Of a stretch of DNA of 64,000 nucleotides, positions 43,761 through 55,433 are shown piece after piece. The DNA lies in NCBI GenBank assembly GCA_022432975.1, contig CM039510.1, positions 31,713,023 to 31,777,022 of the forward strand, in the 5' to 3' direction. Positions within the stretch are counted from its first letter, which is position 1. Each line of letters starts with the position of its first letter. Below the pieces are notes generated by a model that worked only from the letters and a program-made list of their open reading frames with translations, searched no databases and had not been told where the DNA came from. The translations under genes and the position numbers were made by a program. The DNA is from Begonia masoniana (Eukaryota > Streptophyta > Magnoliopsida > Cucurbitales > Begoniaceae).

Positions 43761-46463
43761 GTTATTTATGCAAGTGTAAGGTGGGCATTGAAGTGTAGTA
43801 GAATTGGAGGGTTTGACAAGTCAAAACACCTTGTGATTGGTGGAGGAGGGTTGCTTGAAAAGTCAAATGGATATCAACCAATAAGAAGTAAGCATTTAAT
43901 GATGGAAAGTGGGGGAATTGAAAAGCTATCACGTTGGATGAAATGAGGAGAAGAAGAGTGGGGGTTTATTTGCAATTTTAAAAAGAAGGGTGGAGGAAAA
44001 GAAAAAGTGGAAAGAAAGATTAGGTTAAAAAGGTGAGTTTCTCTTTTCTTCTCCATCCTCATCGTGCTTCTCTCCTTCTCCTCCATAGCCATCGATCCCC
44101 TTTCTCCTTTCTTCATCTGTTGAAGACTTTTCAAGGTAATTTCTCTTGGGTTTTGGTTTGTGTACATTTAGATGGAGTTTAGAAGTGTTTTTATGTATTT
44201 TGGTTGATTTTGGTGAATGTTGGAAAACCCTAGGTTAGGGATTCCGAAAAATTGAGTTTAGATGTTAGATTTCCTTCCTATTTTGGTAGTTTAGTTGTTG
44301 AATGGAGTGATTTAGGTTGTTAGAGGGGTTAGATGGAAGATTGAAAGAGTGTTCCACAAAAATGGTGGAAGAACACCTATATACCCGATTCTGTTGGCTG
44401 GATTTTTGAGTTGGTTAATGTGTTTGTTTGGTTATTTTGGGTGTTCCAATGGATAGTAGATGGATAGAGGTTTCCGAGATGGGGTGGCACGTCGAAATCC
44501 GTTGAAAAACGAGAGAGTTACGACCGTTTGAAGTTGGACGGTCAAATTTGGTGTAAAATCGGGTTTGGGGTTAAGTTGTGAGTTTAGGTTGAAATGTGTG
44601 ATTAGTTTAGTTAGAAAATCCTTACAATTTATTTAGGTTGTTACTAAGTGAATTGTCGTTACTTGTTAGGTGATCGAACATTTGATTTTGTTGGACGGTG
44701 TGAACGAGGAAGTACCGAGCAGCAACCAGGTAAGTAGTGGATGAGTGTTTGTTGCCTTCGGGCCTACACCATAGAACGGTAGGGATTGTTTGTTTGTTTG
44801 TTTGTTATGTTTTGCTTTTGTTACGCATTGGGTGTCATGCATCATTGTTTTCTAAACTACGAAATCACGAGTTTTGCATGTTTGAGTGGTGAGGATGATG
44901 TGAAAGAAAGATAAGAAGTGATATGCAACTTGGTCTCGAGTAGAATAGCTTCGTCGGGCAAGTGGCTCGTTGAGCACCCCGCGAGGGATTCTATTCGAGA
45001 TGCCCTGTTAATGTACGTAATGTGTCGTGAGTATGAATTCCTCGACCTGTTCGTGCTTGAAGTGCACAATGAGGATTCTACGATCGATTGGAGGAGATTC
45101 GTGTTGGCCGTCCTGGACTGTGTTGGGACGTGTGCCTCCGGTCTAGCTCCGTGGATCAAGGCGTGGCCGTCCTGGACTGTGTGGGGGCGTGTGCCTACTT
45201 GATTCACCTGGAAGTGAAAGACAATGCAATTGAAACGAAAAGAAAGCAACTGAGTGTGTAGAAACTGCACGTTAGGATTGAGTCGAGCATTTAGCGTATC
45301 GTTGTGCATCATTTCCCTACTTGCTAAGCGTTAGGCTTACCTTTTTGTGTTCCGTGGTGTAGGTGACGTGCTTTATACAGGTGAGGTTGATGAGACAGCT
45401 CAGGATTAGGCCGCAGTCGGAGGAGTACAGAGTCCGCCGGTGCAGGCTGTTGTCGGGGTGTCTGGACCACTGTTCGTCGGGTAGTGTGGGAGGTGAACAT
45501 TTTGATAGATGGTTGCCTTTGTGTTTGTGATGTTTTGTATGTTGGAAGTACGGTAGAACAAATGGTGAACGGTTGGTTATAAATGTTTTAGTATCGGTTG
45601 TACAGTTTTGTTGTAAATGATTTTGTTTTGTGTGTCGTTTTGGTTGAAACTATTTTCGTAATGGTTGTTAGTGTTTGGGGATTGAAATGGTATATTTTTG
45701 GGTTAAATTTTCATGTTTTGGGTATTTAAAGTTTTAGGCGTTATATTGCCCGTTTTGATTTAAAATAACTAACGTCGGGTTGTGTTCGCTATTTTTGTAT
45801 TTATTCGTTTTAAGTCGGTTTTCCGAGATTTTTACGGGACTCGAAGATTTAGGTGTCGGGAAGTTATGTTTAAATTTTCAGAATTTTTGGAGGTGTCGGG
45901 GATGTAGAAAAGTGTTAAAATGTGTAGGGAGGTGGAAAAAGGTTAAAAAGGGCATTTTAGGGCGTTTTTGGTGATGAAAAACCCGAGCGGGCCCGATCGA
46001 TCGGGCCCGGGGCACGACCGGTCGCGGTCGGGAAATTTCTGGGTGAAGAAAACCCGAGGAGGCCCGACCGATCGGGCATTTAGCCACGATCGGTCGTGGA
46101 AAGCAAGATGTGGGGCGCGCTGGTGCGCCCCAGCGCGCGGACGCGCGCGCGCGTGCGGCGCGCTTAGCGCGCGCGCAGCCCGCAGGCTGGGCGCGCCTGG
46201 CGCCCAGCCCCCTTTTTAGTGCAAAATCTGGTTTTCTTTTTAATTTCTCCCGATTTCCAACATGTTTTGACCCGACATTTTTTCAACGTATTTTAGACAC
46301 GTGTTCCAAGAAAATTTGAGGGTTCGAAAAACCTGAACATCGAGCCGGGAATTTTACAAAACCGAGCCGAATATTTTACGAAAATTATTTTAAACGTCAT
46401 TTTAAACACGAGATTTGTTTGCAACGTGACGCACCGGGCCCGGGGCGGGTTCGGGGCGCTATA
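43707..46463 (+). mobile_element. 3' LTR of element B
   Basis: 2,757 bp, same order as the 5' LTR. Module at 44670-45363, palindromes from 45988, GCGC-rich tract 46105-46210 shorter and rearranged, terminal GCTATA. Confidence 0.93.
44670..45363 (+). other. LTR splice/fold module, copy in the 3' LTR of B
   Basis: 60-nt candidate microexon 44670-44729, hairpin GCCTTCGGGC, arm CCTACACCA 44763-44771 and perfect complement TGGTGTAGG 45355-45363. Confidence 0.6.
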
Positions 46464-46549
46464 GGGGCCTAGTCATGACAAAAGTAAAAGCAAATAGTCC
46501 TCCCATAGTGGAGTACGGAGATTCCTTCATAATGGAGTGGTAGGGACCA
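46464..46549 (-). promoter_or_regulatory. Pararetrovirus intergenic region, unit 3 (continues 27418)
   Basis: Reverse complement of about 24414-24500, including the CCACTATGGGAG-type repeat; split from 27183-27418 by element B. Confidence 0.75.
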
Positions 46550-47008
46550 CTACTTAACTTTATCAAAATCTTTATACTTCTGCCATAAGATCTTGCTGTC
46601 TTCACGAATCATATCTACATAATCTGAACGATCACCATTAAAAGGTTGATTCCACTTAGCTTCAGCTTCATTAAATAATTGACATAAAAACTGAGTTCTT
46701 TCTTTCATTTGTGCAACCCTTTGTTGCATATGACTAATATAGTTTCCAAAATTCATAGCTCTAATATGTAGAGGTAACCAAAGAGCTGGATTATGGACTG
46801 GTCTCCGATTTCTTTTAGAAATAGGAAAAGTTCTATTTCTTCGATAATATCGTCCGAAATTTCTATCAATATTTCTTGGATACCACCCAATATTCCAAGG
46901 AGCCACATTATAAGGATTCATTAAAGGAATATGATGACGAATTCTATCTTCAAAAACTTGTTCTTCAAATAGTTCTTCAATATGACGTTCAATAAGTTCA
47001 AAGTTCAT
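46550..47008 (-). CDS. Pararetrovirus last ORF (unit 3), unknown function, open
   Basis: 152 codons, homologous to 23970-24413, including the WLPLHIRA core and the C-terminal helical part. It has several extra residues near the N-terminus (about 12-25). The start overlaps the stop of the preceding ORF (TTATGA), as in unit 2. No recognised domain. Confidence 0.6.
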   Translation of the reverse strand: MNFELIERHIEELFEEQVFEDRIRHHIPLMNPYNVAPWNIGWYPRNIDRNFGRYYRRNRTFPISKRNRRPVHNPALWLPLHIRAMNFGNYISHMQQRVAQMKERTQFLCQLFNEAEAKWNQPFNGDRSDYVDMIREDSKILWQKYKDFDKVK

Positions 47009-47990
47009 AAAGTCTTCTTTTTTCCTTTAGTTTTAAGCTTTTTCTGTTCCTCAACAAAAGCTTCCCAAAGATCTTTAGTAGTATAATCAATATTTAAATC
47101 AGTAATATCTTCATTAGGATCTTGAGAGTCATCTGCTAATATCTGAATAGATCCTGAATGTAACGACCGCAGCCCCGGCCCGAGCCCGTAGCCCGAAGGC
47201 CCAGACCCGGGACCCAGCGGGACCCAGGAGCCGTACTCACGAACTTCCCACCCCCTGCAGTGGGTTTTTGCCTTCCCCCCCACTCGAACCCAGGACCTCA
47301 GGGACAAGTACCTGAGCTACGAATGAGGAGTACCACTGAGCTAGCTGGCTCAGTGGTACTCCTCATTCGTAGCCCAGGTACTTGTCCCTGAGGTCATGGG
47401 TTCGAGTGGGGGGAAGGCAAAAACCCACTGCAGGGGGTGGGAAGTTCGTGAGTACGGCTTCTGGGTCCCGCTGGGTCCTGGGTCTGGGCCTTTGGGCTGC
47501 GGGCTTGGGCCGGGGCTGTGGTCGTTACACTGAACCTGGAGTAGAAATATGATCAGATATATGATCTTCATCTTCATCAGTCATATTCAAATCTTCAACA
47601 GATCCTAATTGATCTTTCATCATAGCAAATAATTTCAACTCTTTTTCTTTTTTACTCATATGAGGATATTTCTTTTGAATATTTTCATACATTTTTCTCA
47701 TATAATTGTCATCCATATTTTCATCTTTATCCGTAATAGGACTTCTCACTTTTTCTTTATAAGTGCTAATAGCAGATTTGATTCTTTCAATACAGGCTTC
47801 AGTTTCATATCTAGCCCACCATTTAACATAAAAATTTCTTTGAACTTCATACAGACCAATAGGGTCTTGATCAATTTTCAAATTCCATTGCCATATCCAA
47901 TTAATTTGGAATTCAGTACATAACCATAATAGGTCTTGTTCTTTAATAATTGTTTTCCTGCTGGATAACTCAGGATGATATTCTATTCTT
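47005..47990 (-). pseudogene. Pararetrovirus ORF downstream of RT, C-terminal half (unit 3), split by a foldback element
   Basis: Matches about codons 210-433 of the frame at 22675-23973. It is interrupted at 47159-47529 by the palindromic insertion. At its upstream end (about 47985) it is fused in phase to the region following the coat protein, which removes the protease, RT, RNase H and the N-terminal half of this ORF in one deletion. Confidence 0.75.
47159..47529. mobile_element. Palindromic foldback element with LTR-like ends and polymerase III boxes
   Basis: 371 bp, almost perfectly self-complementary about a centre near 47344 (GAGCTAGCTGGCTC), arms about 183 bp with few mismatches. Ends TGTAACGACC/GGTCGTTACA; exact 5-bp target duplication CTGAA (47154-47158 and 47530-47534), the size made by LTR-retrotransposon integrase. 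Each arm carries TGGCTCAGTGGT (11 of 12 to the tRNA A-box consensus) near the centre and, about 50 nt outward, GGTTCGAGTGG (9 of 11 to the B box). It thus looks like two tRNA-type promoters firing outward. No coding capacity. It could be an inverted dimer of a tRNA-derived SINE that acquired LTR-type ends, or an unusual LTR. Confidence 0.8.
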
Positions 47991-48958
47991 TCGTTGTTAT
48001 TAATCTGATATTGATTATAATTAAATAATAATTCTTGTAATTCATTTTTAAGATCTTTTACTTCTCTATTAAGATCTTGTATAGTAACTGGTTTAATTTT
48101 AGCTTTATCTAGTCTATTAAAGACTTCTGTTAAAGAATAATGTTGACCTCTTAACTTAGGTTTTTCAATTATTTCTTTATCATTGTTTTGATTAATAATA
48201 ATTTCAATAATCTTTTTTCTAAAGATAGGATCATGGATCTGATCTAGATTATCTAAAATATTTTGTTGCTCAGTTGATAATACATTGACTTGACATTTTT
48301 GACAGGTGTCATTGTCAGATGAATAAGATGACTCATCAATAATATCTTCTGAGTCAGAAGATTCTTCCGAAGAAGTTAATAATAGTTTTTCTAAGGCTAC
48401 TTTGAACCTTTCATCTATATCCAGATTATTTAATTTTTTTAGAGTAGTACATTTAGATGCATAGTGGCCAAATTTACCACATTTATAACATTTAATTTCA
48501 GATAAGTTCTTTTTAGACTTCTTCTTTTTAAATGTTTTATTTCTATTAGAAGATTCAGGAATATCTTGTTTTTGCTTATATTTTTTAAAAGCTCTTTTTT
48601 GTAATTGCTTTTTACGTTTATATTTCATATATTCTTCGCTTTTATCAGCTTTAGATAAACCTTTTAAATTAGGTTTAGGAATATGATAAGCAAATTGATC
48701 ACAAAATTCACCTATTTCTTTTTTACCATCTAAATTTTGTTTTTTAAATTGATATTGTAATTTCATATCATTACATAAGGATAAACCTTCTTGAACACAT
48801 ACCCTAATTAAATGACCATAAGTACATGTAGCCCAAGGAATAAATTGTCCATCATTTAATTCTAATAATTTCTTTTTAATTCTTTTAGAAAATAAAGGAG
48901 GTAATCCATCTATAAATTTAGATTTCCAGTGCTCAGAATTAGCATCTGGCCTTTGCAT
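47985..48958 (-). pseudogene. Pararetrovirus coat protein C-terminal part and acidic/coiled region (unit 3)
   Basis: About 325 codons from 48958: end of the capsid core, a lysine-rich stretch (RKKQLQKRAFKKYKQK), CCHC knuckle CYKCGKFGHYASKC (about 48496-48455), acidic region with CQKCQ, and a coiled segment, then fusion to the ORF at about 47985. It is intact where unit 2 has a stop. Confidence 0.8.
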
Positions 48959-49483
48959 AACTTTAGTTATAAAAACATCTTTATACCATCTAAATTCAGT
49001 TAAAGTTTTACATCTTAAGTTTTGTAAAAATTCTCTACCTCTTTCTTGTTTTTGTTCGGTAGCTCAAATAAAATGTAATATTATAGCTTGAATTAATGTA
49101 TAAACACTATCTTCATAAACCATATTATTTTCATGTCTTACAGCGGTTAATATTTCATGACGCTGTTCTAGAGATAAATAATATCACCACCACCTTTAAA
49201 GCACCATTAATCCATTAATAATAAAGGCAGCTATATCAGAATCTTTATTCTGAGGGCTTTACAACAATAGAATACATAAACATGTTTTGGAGTAATTCAT
49301 AAATTTGCTAGGCGGTGTTTAAAACCTCAAGGTGCCAATCATAGATAGTTTAGCAGTATAAGAAGAACGTGCATGTAAACAATTTTCTTCCCATAATAAA
49401 TCTACGGGAGTAGGTCTTTTATAATAAATTCTTCTAATTCTATCGCCACCAGACCCTTTATCCTCATATCTAACTCTATGAAT
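48677..49483 (-). repeat. Coat-gene tandem duplication, copy 3
   Basis: About 807 bp of capsid-core sequence, the most decayed copy, with several small deletions at 49180-49330. Contains a TGA at about 49077, shared with copy 2. Joined at 49483/49484 to copy 2 in the order HIP|IHRV. Confidence 0.85.
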
Positions 49484-50295
49484 AGGAATATGATAAGCAA
49501 ATTGATCACAAAATTCACCTATTTCTTTTTTACCATCTAAATTTTGTTTTTTAAATTGATATTGTAATTTCATATCATTACATAAGGAGAAAACCTTCTT
49601 GAACACATACCCTAATTAAATGACCATAAGTACATGTAGCCCAAGGAATAAATTGTCCATCATTTAATTCTAATAATTTCTTTTTAATTCTTTTAGAAAA
49701 TAAAGGAGGTAATCCATCTATAAATTTAGATTTCCATGTGCTCAGAATTAGCATCTGGCCTTTGCATAACTTTAGTTATAAAAACATCTTTATACCATCT
49801 AAATTCAGTTAAAGTTTTACATCTTAAGTTTTGTAAAAATTCTCTACCTCTTTCTTGTTTTTGTTCGGTAGCTCAAATAAAATGTAATATTATAGCTTGA
49901 ATTAATGTATAAACACTATCTTCATAAACCATATTATTTTCATGTCTTACAGCGGTTAATATTTCATGACGCTGTTCTAGAGATAAATAATTATCCCACC
50001 AACCTTTTAAAGCACCATTAAATCCATTAATAATAAAGGCAGCTATATCAGAATCTTTATTCTGAGAGGCTTTACAAACGCTAGAATACATTAACATTTT
50101 TTGGAGTAATTCATAAATTTGATATTCGGTTAAACCATCAAGGTTCCAATCATAGATAGTTTTAGCAGTATAAGAAGACTGTTCATGTAACCAATTTTCT
50201 TCCCATAATAAATCTACGGGAGTAGGTCTTTTATAATAAATTCTTCTAATTCTATCGCCACCAGACCCTTTATCCTCATATCTAACTCTATGAAT
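49484..50295 (-). repeat. Coat-gene tandem duplication, copy 2
   Basis: 812 bp covering the same capsid-core interval. Open for about 185 codons (50430-49873) across the copy 1/copy 2 join, then the TGA shared with copy 3. The junction with copy 1 is at 50295/50296. Confidence 0.85.
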
Positions 50296-50559
50296 AGGAA
50301 TATGATAAGCAAATTGATCACAAAATTCACCTATTTCTTTTTTACCATCTAAATTTTGTTTTTTAAATTGATATTGTAATTTCACATCATTACAGAAACT
50401 TAAACCTTCTTGAACACATACACTAATCAAATGACCATATGTACATGTAGCCCAAGGAATAAATTGTCCATCATTTAATTCTAATAATTTCTTTTTAATT
50501 CTTTTAGAAAATAAAGGAGGTAATCCATCAATAAATTTAGATTTCCAATGCTCAGAATT
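50296..50559 (-). pseudogene. Coat-gene duplication, copy 1, downstream part
   Basis: End of the first capsid-core copy, cut off from its upstream part (52911-53455) by solo LTR C'. Confidence 0.8.
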
Positions 50560-50829
50560 TGTAACGCCCCGAGTTATCTGAACCCGGTTCGCTACTCATT
50601 ACTTGATCATAACTAAGAAATTTCGAATAAATTTAAAACTTCATTCGACATTCAAAATTTGACATTTTCTAAACGTTCAAAACATTTGAAAACTTTGCAG
50701 CGGAAAATTATTTAAAACTACAATGGGGATTTAACTAGCTGTGAAAATATTGTTGGAAAGATTAATGGAAATGTTTAAAGTATTCGGTCAAGAGAAAATA
50801 AGGTTTTAAATGATGGACTACTCAAGGAA

Positions 50830-51390
50830 TTACAAAAGTCAAATTCATCTTCCGACGACAAAGTCAACGGAAGGAAACGGAACGAGGTTCCTGCCGATGA
50901 CGTCACGAGTTGAACTCGTCTGCCGACGACTAGTCAACGAAAGGAGCAGAAGCAGAAAACCAAAGGCTTCTGCCGATGACGTCTACACAACTTCACCCAC
51001 AACTTCATCTGCCGATGAAATCATGGTAACTTCACACACCACTTCATCTGCCGATGAAGTTAACATAACTTCATCTGCCGATGAAGTCAGCGCAATTTCA
51101 TCTCTCAATAGACAAACACCCGTCATCTTCCGATAACAACAATATGACTCCACGCCTTCCGATTCGCTAAACGACAAACGGGTTACTCTACACCTTCTGA
51201 TTCGCTAAACGACAAACGGGTTTCTCCCTCTTCCGATGGAATGGACTACGTCTGCCGACACGTGCTACTCACGTAACTCCTTAAAGCATCTACTGATAGA
51301 CTTTAAAATTTACATCTTCCGATGGCTTTTCTGAAGACATCTTCCGATAGGATTTAAAATTTACTCAACATCTACCGACAGATATCATCT
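50830..51390 (-). repeat. TCGGNAGATG repeats in C'
   Basis: On the plus strand the core reads CATCTGCCGATG/CATCTTCCGAT. At least fifteen copies, five of them in a tight cluster (51005-51105) spaced about 20-27 bp and shaped ACTTCATCTGCCGATGAAGT, which is self-complementary. TGACGTC occurs beside the core near 50895 and 50975. Confidence 0.85.
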
Positions 51391-51814
51391 GTCGATAGAA
51401 AGCAAAACAACAACTCTAATCGCTTCACTTGCAAATCCAGTAATAAACCAACAGAATACTAAATTCAGAGAAAACTAAGAATACTTTTGAAAACTTCAAG
51501 TAACTCATTCTTGCTAAAACTAACCAGAGACAATCCAAACCTTTGTGTCACTAGAAACTCATAAGTACTATCTTGAAATCCCAACAGAATATCGTTATCA
51601 GAAAAGAAACTCAAAAGCGAATTCCAAAATATTAAAATTTCTACTGTCATGAAAGCTCAGTATAATAAATTTGAAATACTGTCAATTAATCTTTGTTAGT
51701 CAATGACACCAGTCAAACCGCCCCATCAGATGCCTGACCGTTGCACAGCCGTGCTCCACCAACCTCATCTACTCGGTTATGCTCTCAGGGAAATCACCTG
51801 CGGTATCCTCAACA

Positions 51815-52434
51815 CCTACATCACAAAACTCATCTATTAGCCTAATGCTAAGCAAGTAAAGCATAATGAAATGTATGCTGAAACATAAACCCTGATCATG
51901 CAGTTTCTAATTTTCTCAACTCAGTTGTGCATCGTTCATAAACTGGTCTGATCCCTAAGTTCCCTTGGGAGTGGGATCGGTTCTCCCAATGTAATAAATC
52001 CTCTACTCAGTTAAGGGGCGGATTACTTCCCTTAACAGCTAATACGGATCCCTTAATTCCCTTGGGAGTGGGATCGGTTCTCCCAATGTAATAAATCCTA
52101 CTCAGATACTTCCCTTAACAGCTAATACGGATCCCTTAATTCCCTTGGGAGTGGGATCGGTTCTCCCAATGTAATAAATCCTCTACTCAGTTAAGGGGCG
52201 GATTACTTCCCTTAACAGCTACTCTGTTTCATTCAATTCATACTCATCATAACCTTGCACATAAATTCATTTTCGTAATTCTTCAAAAACTTAATGCATG
52301 ACATAAAGAAAAGAAACACTCAAACATGCATAAACCTACTGTTTTGTGATGTAGGCCCGAAGGCTCACACATTACTTTACTTACCTGGCTCCTGGAAATC
52401 GCTCAGCTATATGCTACTCCAAAAATCTGCTCAC
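51815..52434 (-). other. LTR splice/fold module, copy in C'
   Basis: Minus strand: acceptor TTTTAG|GTGA, 50-nt candidate microexon 52434-52385 ending CCAG|GTAAG, GCCTTCGGGC, arm at plus 52341-52355 and exact 15-bp complement at plus 51815-51829. The hairpin units between them are present three times (51945-52225). Confidence 0.62.
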
Positions 52435-52910
52435 CTAAAACCATTGACAGATTATGGATTAGATCTCCACTAAACTTTATCTAACTACTGAAGTCTAAGG
52501 AAGCCAGTTTGGGGCTCTACTGATTAAGCATTCCCGATACATCACTAAACCCCAAAACCCAAATCTCTCACCCGCAGCTTATCGAAGATACATACATTGC
52601 AATCCTTCAGCTACCCTAGCACTAGAACGGCAAGTAGTTGATTCAAAACTCACCTTGGTTGGGGAAAACCGGAGGGGAAATCGCCCAGAGGTAGTCTGCT
52701 TGAGCTGAGAGGTAAGAGTAATAAAACAGTGGCGGCTAAACCTCACTAAACCTTTCCTTAAATACCTTATCCACAATATAAATTCGCAATTACCATCTTG
52801 CCCCTGCTTAGTCATTTACAACCTAATCAACATTTCACTAAATTTTAACCATAAAAATTATATACCACCGTTTAATAACTTATTTTGATTTATTGAAACC
52901 GGGTGCTACA

Positions 52911-54332
52911 GAATTAGCATCTGGTCTTTGCATAACTTTAGTTATAAAAACATCTTTATACCATCTAAATTCGGTTAAAGTTCTACATCTTAAGTTTTGT
53001 AATAATTCTCTACCTCTTTCTTGTCTTTGTTCGGTAGCTCCAATAAAATGTAAAATAATAGCTTGTATTAATGTATAAACACTATCCTCATAAACCATAT
53101 TATTTTCATGCCTTACAGCGGTTAATATTTCATGACGCTGTTCTAGAGATAAATAATTATCCCACCAACCTTTTAAAGCACCATTAAATCCATTAATAAT
53201 AAAGGCAGCTATATCAGAATCTTTATTCTGAGAGGCTTTACAAACTCTAGAATACATTAACATTTTTTGGAGTAATTCATAAATTTGATATTCAGTTAAA
53301 CCATCTAGGTTCCAATCATATATAGTTTTGGCAGTATAAGAAGATTGTTCATGTAACCAATTTTCTTCCTATAATAAATCTACAGGAGTACGTCTTTTAT
53401 AATAAGTTCTTCTTATTCTATCTCCACCCTTTATCCTCATATCTAACTCTATGAATACTTAAAGGGTCTCTAGATTCTGGTAAAGGATAGATATAATTAC
53501 ATTTAGTAAAAGATTTTTCTATTTTTTTAATATCTTTTAAATGAGAAGGTATATCTTCTTCTTCACTAGAAGTATCATCTGCTGGCCAAGAACTAGAATC
53601 TATAGTTGGATGAATTTCAGTGTGATAATTTTCCATAGAATTTTCTTCTTGAGTATTAATAACATTAATATCTAATTGTTTCATTCTTTGTGCTAGTTGT
53701 TCAATAAAATCATTCTTAAATTTGGATATCATTATAGGAGGTTTTAAATCAGGAATAGAAATATTTACTTTCTTTATTCCAGATGTCGAAGGAGGTGTCG
53801 TAGGAATATCATCTATAACCTTTTTATTTGATTTTTCAGATAATTTAATTAATTGAGTTTCAACTCTTGATAATTGTTGTCCTATAGTGCTCATATGAAT
53901 ATTATTATAATTAATTTGTTTAATTATAATATCATTTTTATCTTCAATAGTTTGAGATAAACTAACCAAAGGAATAACTTCAATAGTATTATTCTTTAGA
54001 CTAATAGGTTCTAAAGGTGGATGTATAGATTTAATACTCTCATTGTTTTTTATATTCCAAGTTTTACAATGATTATTATATTCTTCTAGAATATTAATTT
54101 GATATTTAGATACAGGTTTATAAAATATCGTCAAATACCATTCGCTAAAAGTTATTAGATCCTTTTTCAAATCTAAATAAGAGTAATATAAATCTTTTAA
54201 TTTTTTAAACTCTTCAGGTTTTTTATAATATTTTTTATCAATCCAATTTCTGAGAATAGCATTTTCAGGTGATTGATATTCTTCATTACATAATTTTCTA
54301 ATATCATCTTTGCTTAAATTTGTATAATTCAT
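52911..54332 (-). pseudogene. Pararetrovirus coat protein, N-terminal two thirds (unit 3)
   Basis: Starts at 54332 in the TTATGA overlap. About 300 codons are open to a small deletion with frameshift near 53425 (an arginine/glycine stretch), then a TAG at about 53368 in a tryptophan position. The capsid core continues to the C' insertion. An in-frame loss of about 8 codons lies near 53715. This copy of the core lacks the TGA found in duplication copies 2 and 3. Confidence 0.8.
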
Positions 54333-54702
54333 AATTTAAATTCCATTTCTGAAACAGTAGGTGACTCTCTTTTAGTGTGAGAGGTTTCTCTTTTTCATAT
54401 TTCGAATTATTAAATTGATTAGAATAAACACCATGAGGTATTTGTTGTTCAGATATTTTTAAAGCTTCAATATTAGAAATAGGAGTTTCGGATACAGAAA
54501 ATCTAGAACTAGGTAAATCTACTTGATAAGGAGGAATAGATGACCTAGAAGATAGACTTCTGGAAAAAGATATTTTTCTTGATTGATTATTATCTTCTTC
54601 TTGAGATAATTCTATAATTTCTTCATTTTTAATAGAATTTTCAGAGAATATATTTGAGATCAAATTCATATTCAATTTGTAGAATTTACTTTCAAATAAC
54701 AT
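54330..54702 (-). pseudogene. Pararetrovirus movement protein with internal deletion (unit 3)
   Basis: The first 36 codons are joined to the C-terminal serine-rich part; about 700 bp is missing, including the whole core domain. A one-base loss near 54395 then shifts the frame so that it misses the normal coat-gene overlap. The right break is almost the same as in unit 2, the left break is different. Confidence 0.8.
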
Positions 54703-55281
54703 AACTACTTGACTTCAAGTTTTCAACTATAAATAGATATAAGGTTTAACTTCGTATTGATCTTCGATTCATCTCGTATTGACTTGCGGATAACTTCGTA
54801 TTGATCTATTAATTCCTTCTATACTAATCATGTGACTAACGAGACTACTTGCACTGTCAAAGACTAATTTCACAAAGTTTGCAAATGTCTCTCAACCATG
54901 CAAATGGGTATTTTTGCCTGACGCCTTTCTCACGGCTAAGCGGCCACACACCCCAACACGGCAACAGAAAGACAGCTTACAAACTAGATGAAATCACAGC
55001 AAATATTCTTTGCACATGAAAGCACGGAAAGCATTAATAGAATCGTGTTGAAGAAATCACCTCATCGTATTGAGAAGAACAAAAGATCGTATTGAAGTTA
55101 AAACTAATATCGATTTACATTAGAAAACTTATCGACAAGTCCTTAGTTATTTGAAAGCAAATACAAATTTAGCCAATCATTTGGCTCTGATACCAAAAGG
55201 AGGAAGCGAAAGAGAAGAAGTGAGAAGTAGAAGAAACTTACTTATTATTCACAATAGTTGTAGCATACAAAGAGAGAGAGG
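54703..55281 (-). promoter_or_regulatory. Pararetrovirus leader and primer site (unit 3)
   Basis: Leader with repeated CAATACGA elements. Primer site TGGTATCAGAGCC on the minus strand at about 55182-55194, then about 85 bp of pre-primer-site sequence. No gene. Confidence 0.75.
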
Positions 55282-55433
55282 TATAAACACTATCTTCATA
55301 AACCAAATTATTTTCATGCCTTACAGCGGTTAATATTTCATGACGTTGTTCTAGAGATAAATAATTATCCCACCAACCTTTTAAAGCACCATTAAATCCA
55401 TTAATAATAAAGGCAGCTATATCAGAACAATGG
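55282..55433 (-). pseudogene. Pararetrovirus coat-core fragment
   Basis: About 50 codons of the capsid core (NGALKGWWDNYLSLEQRHE), joined on one side to the leader and on the other, at about 55433, to plus-strand movement-protein sequence. It is a rearrangement fragment, not a separate gene. Confidence 0.7.

Larger units (their letters stand above)
27419..46463 (+). mobile_element. Element B, complete Ty3/gypsy Tekay-like retrotransposon hosting element C
   Basis: LTRs at 27419-30161 and 43707-46463, flanked by the exact duplication GGGGC (27414-27418 and 46464-46468). Without C and its duplicated CCTCA target it is about 10.2 kb. It is inserted in the pararetrovirus promoter. The 3' LTR ends GCTATA rather than GCTACA. 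Its pol gene was interrupted by C and carries two nonsense changes, a frameshift and a lost stop. Confidence 0.95.
50560..52910 (-). mobile_element. Solo LTR C' (C family) in the pararetrovirus coat gene
   Basis: 2,351 bp; minus-strand start TGTAGCACCCGG at 52910 and end GGGGCGTTACA at 50560; exact duplication GAATT (50555-50559 and 52911-52915). TATTTAAG at about 52765, splice/fold module 52434-51815, TCGGNAGATG repeats 50830-51390. No primer site or coding region, so it is solo. Its opposite orientation and many differences show that it is an older insertion than C. Confidence 0.93.

Noticed and set aside
47340..47415. tRNA gene
   Set aside because: A- and B-box-like sequences exist, but no credible cloverleaf with acceptor stem is seen, and both arms of the palindrome carry them.
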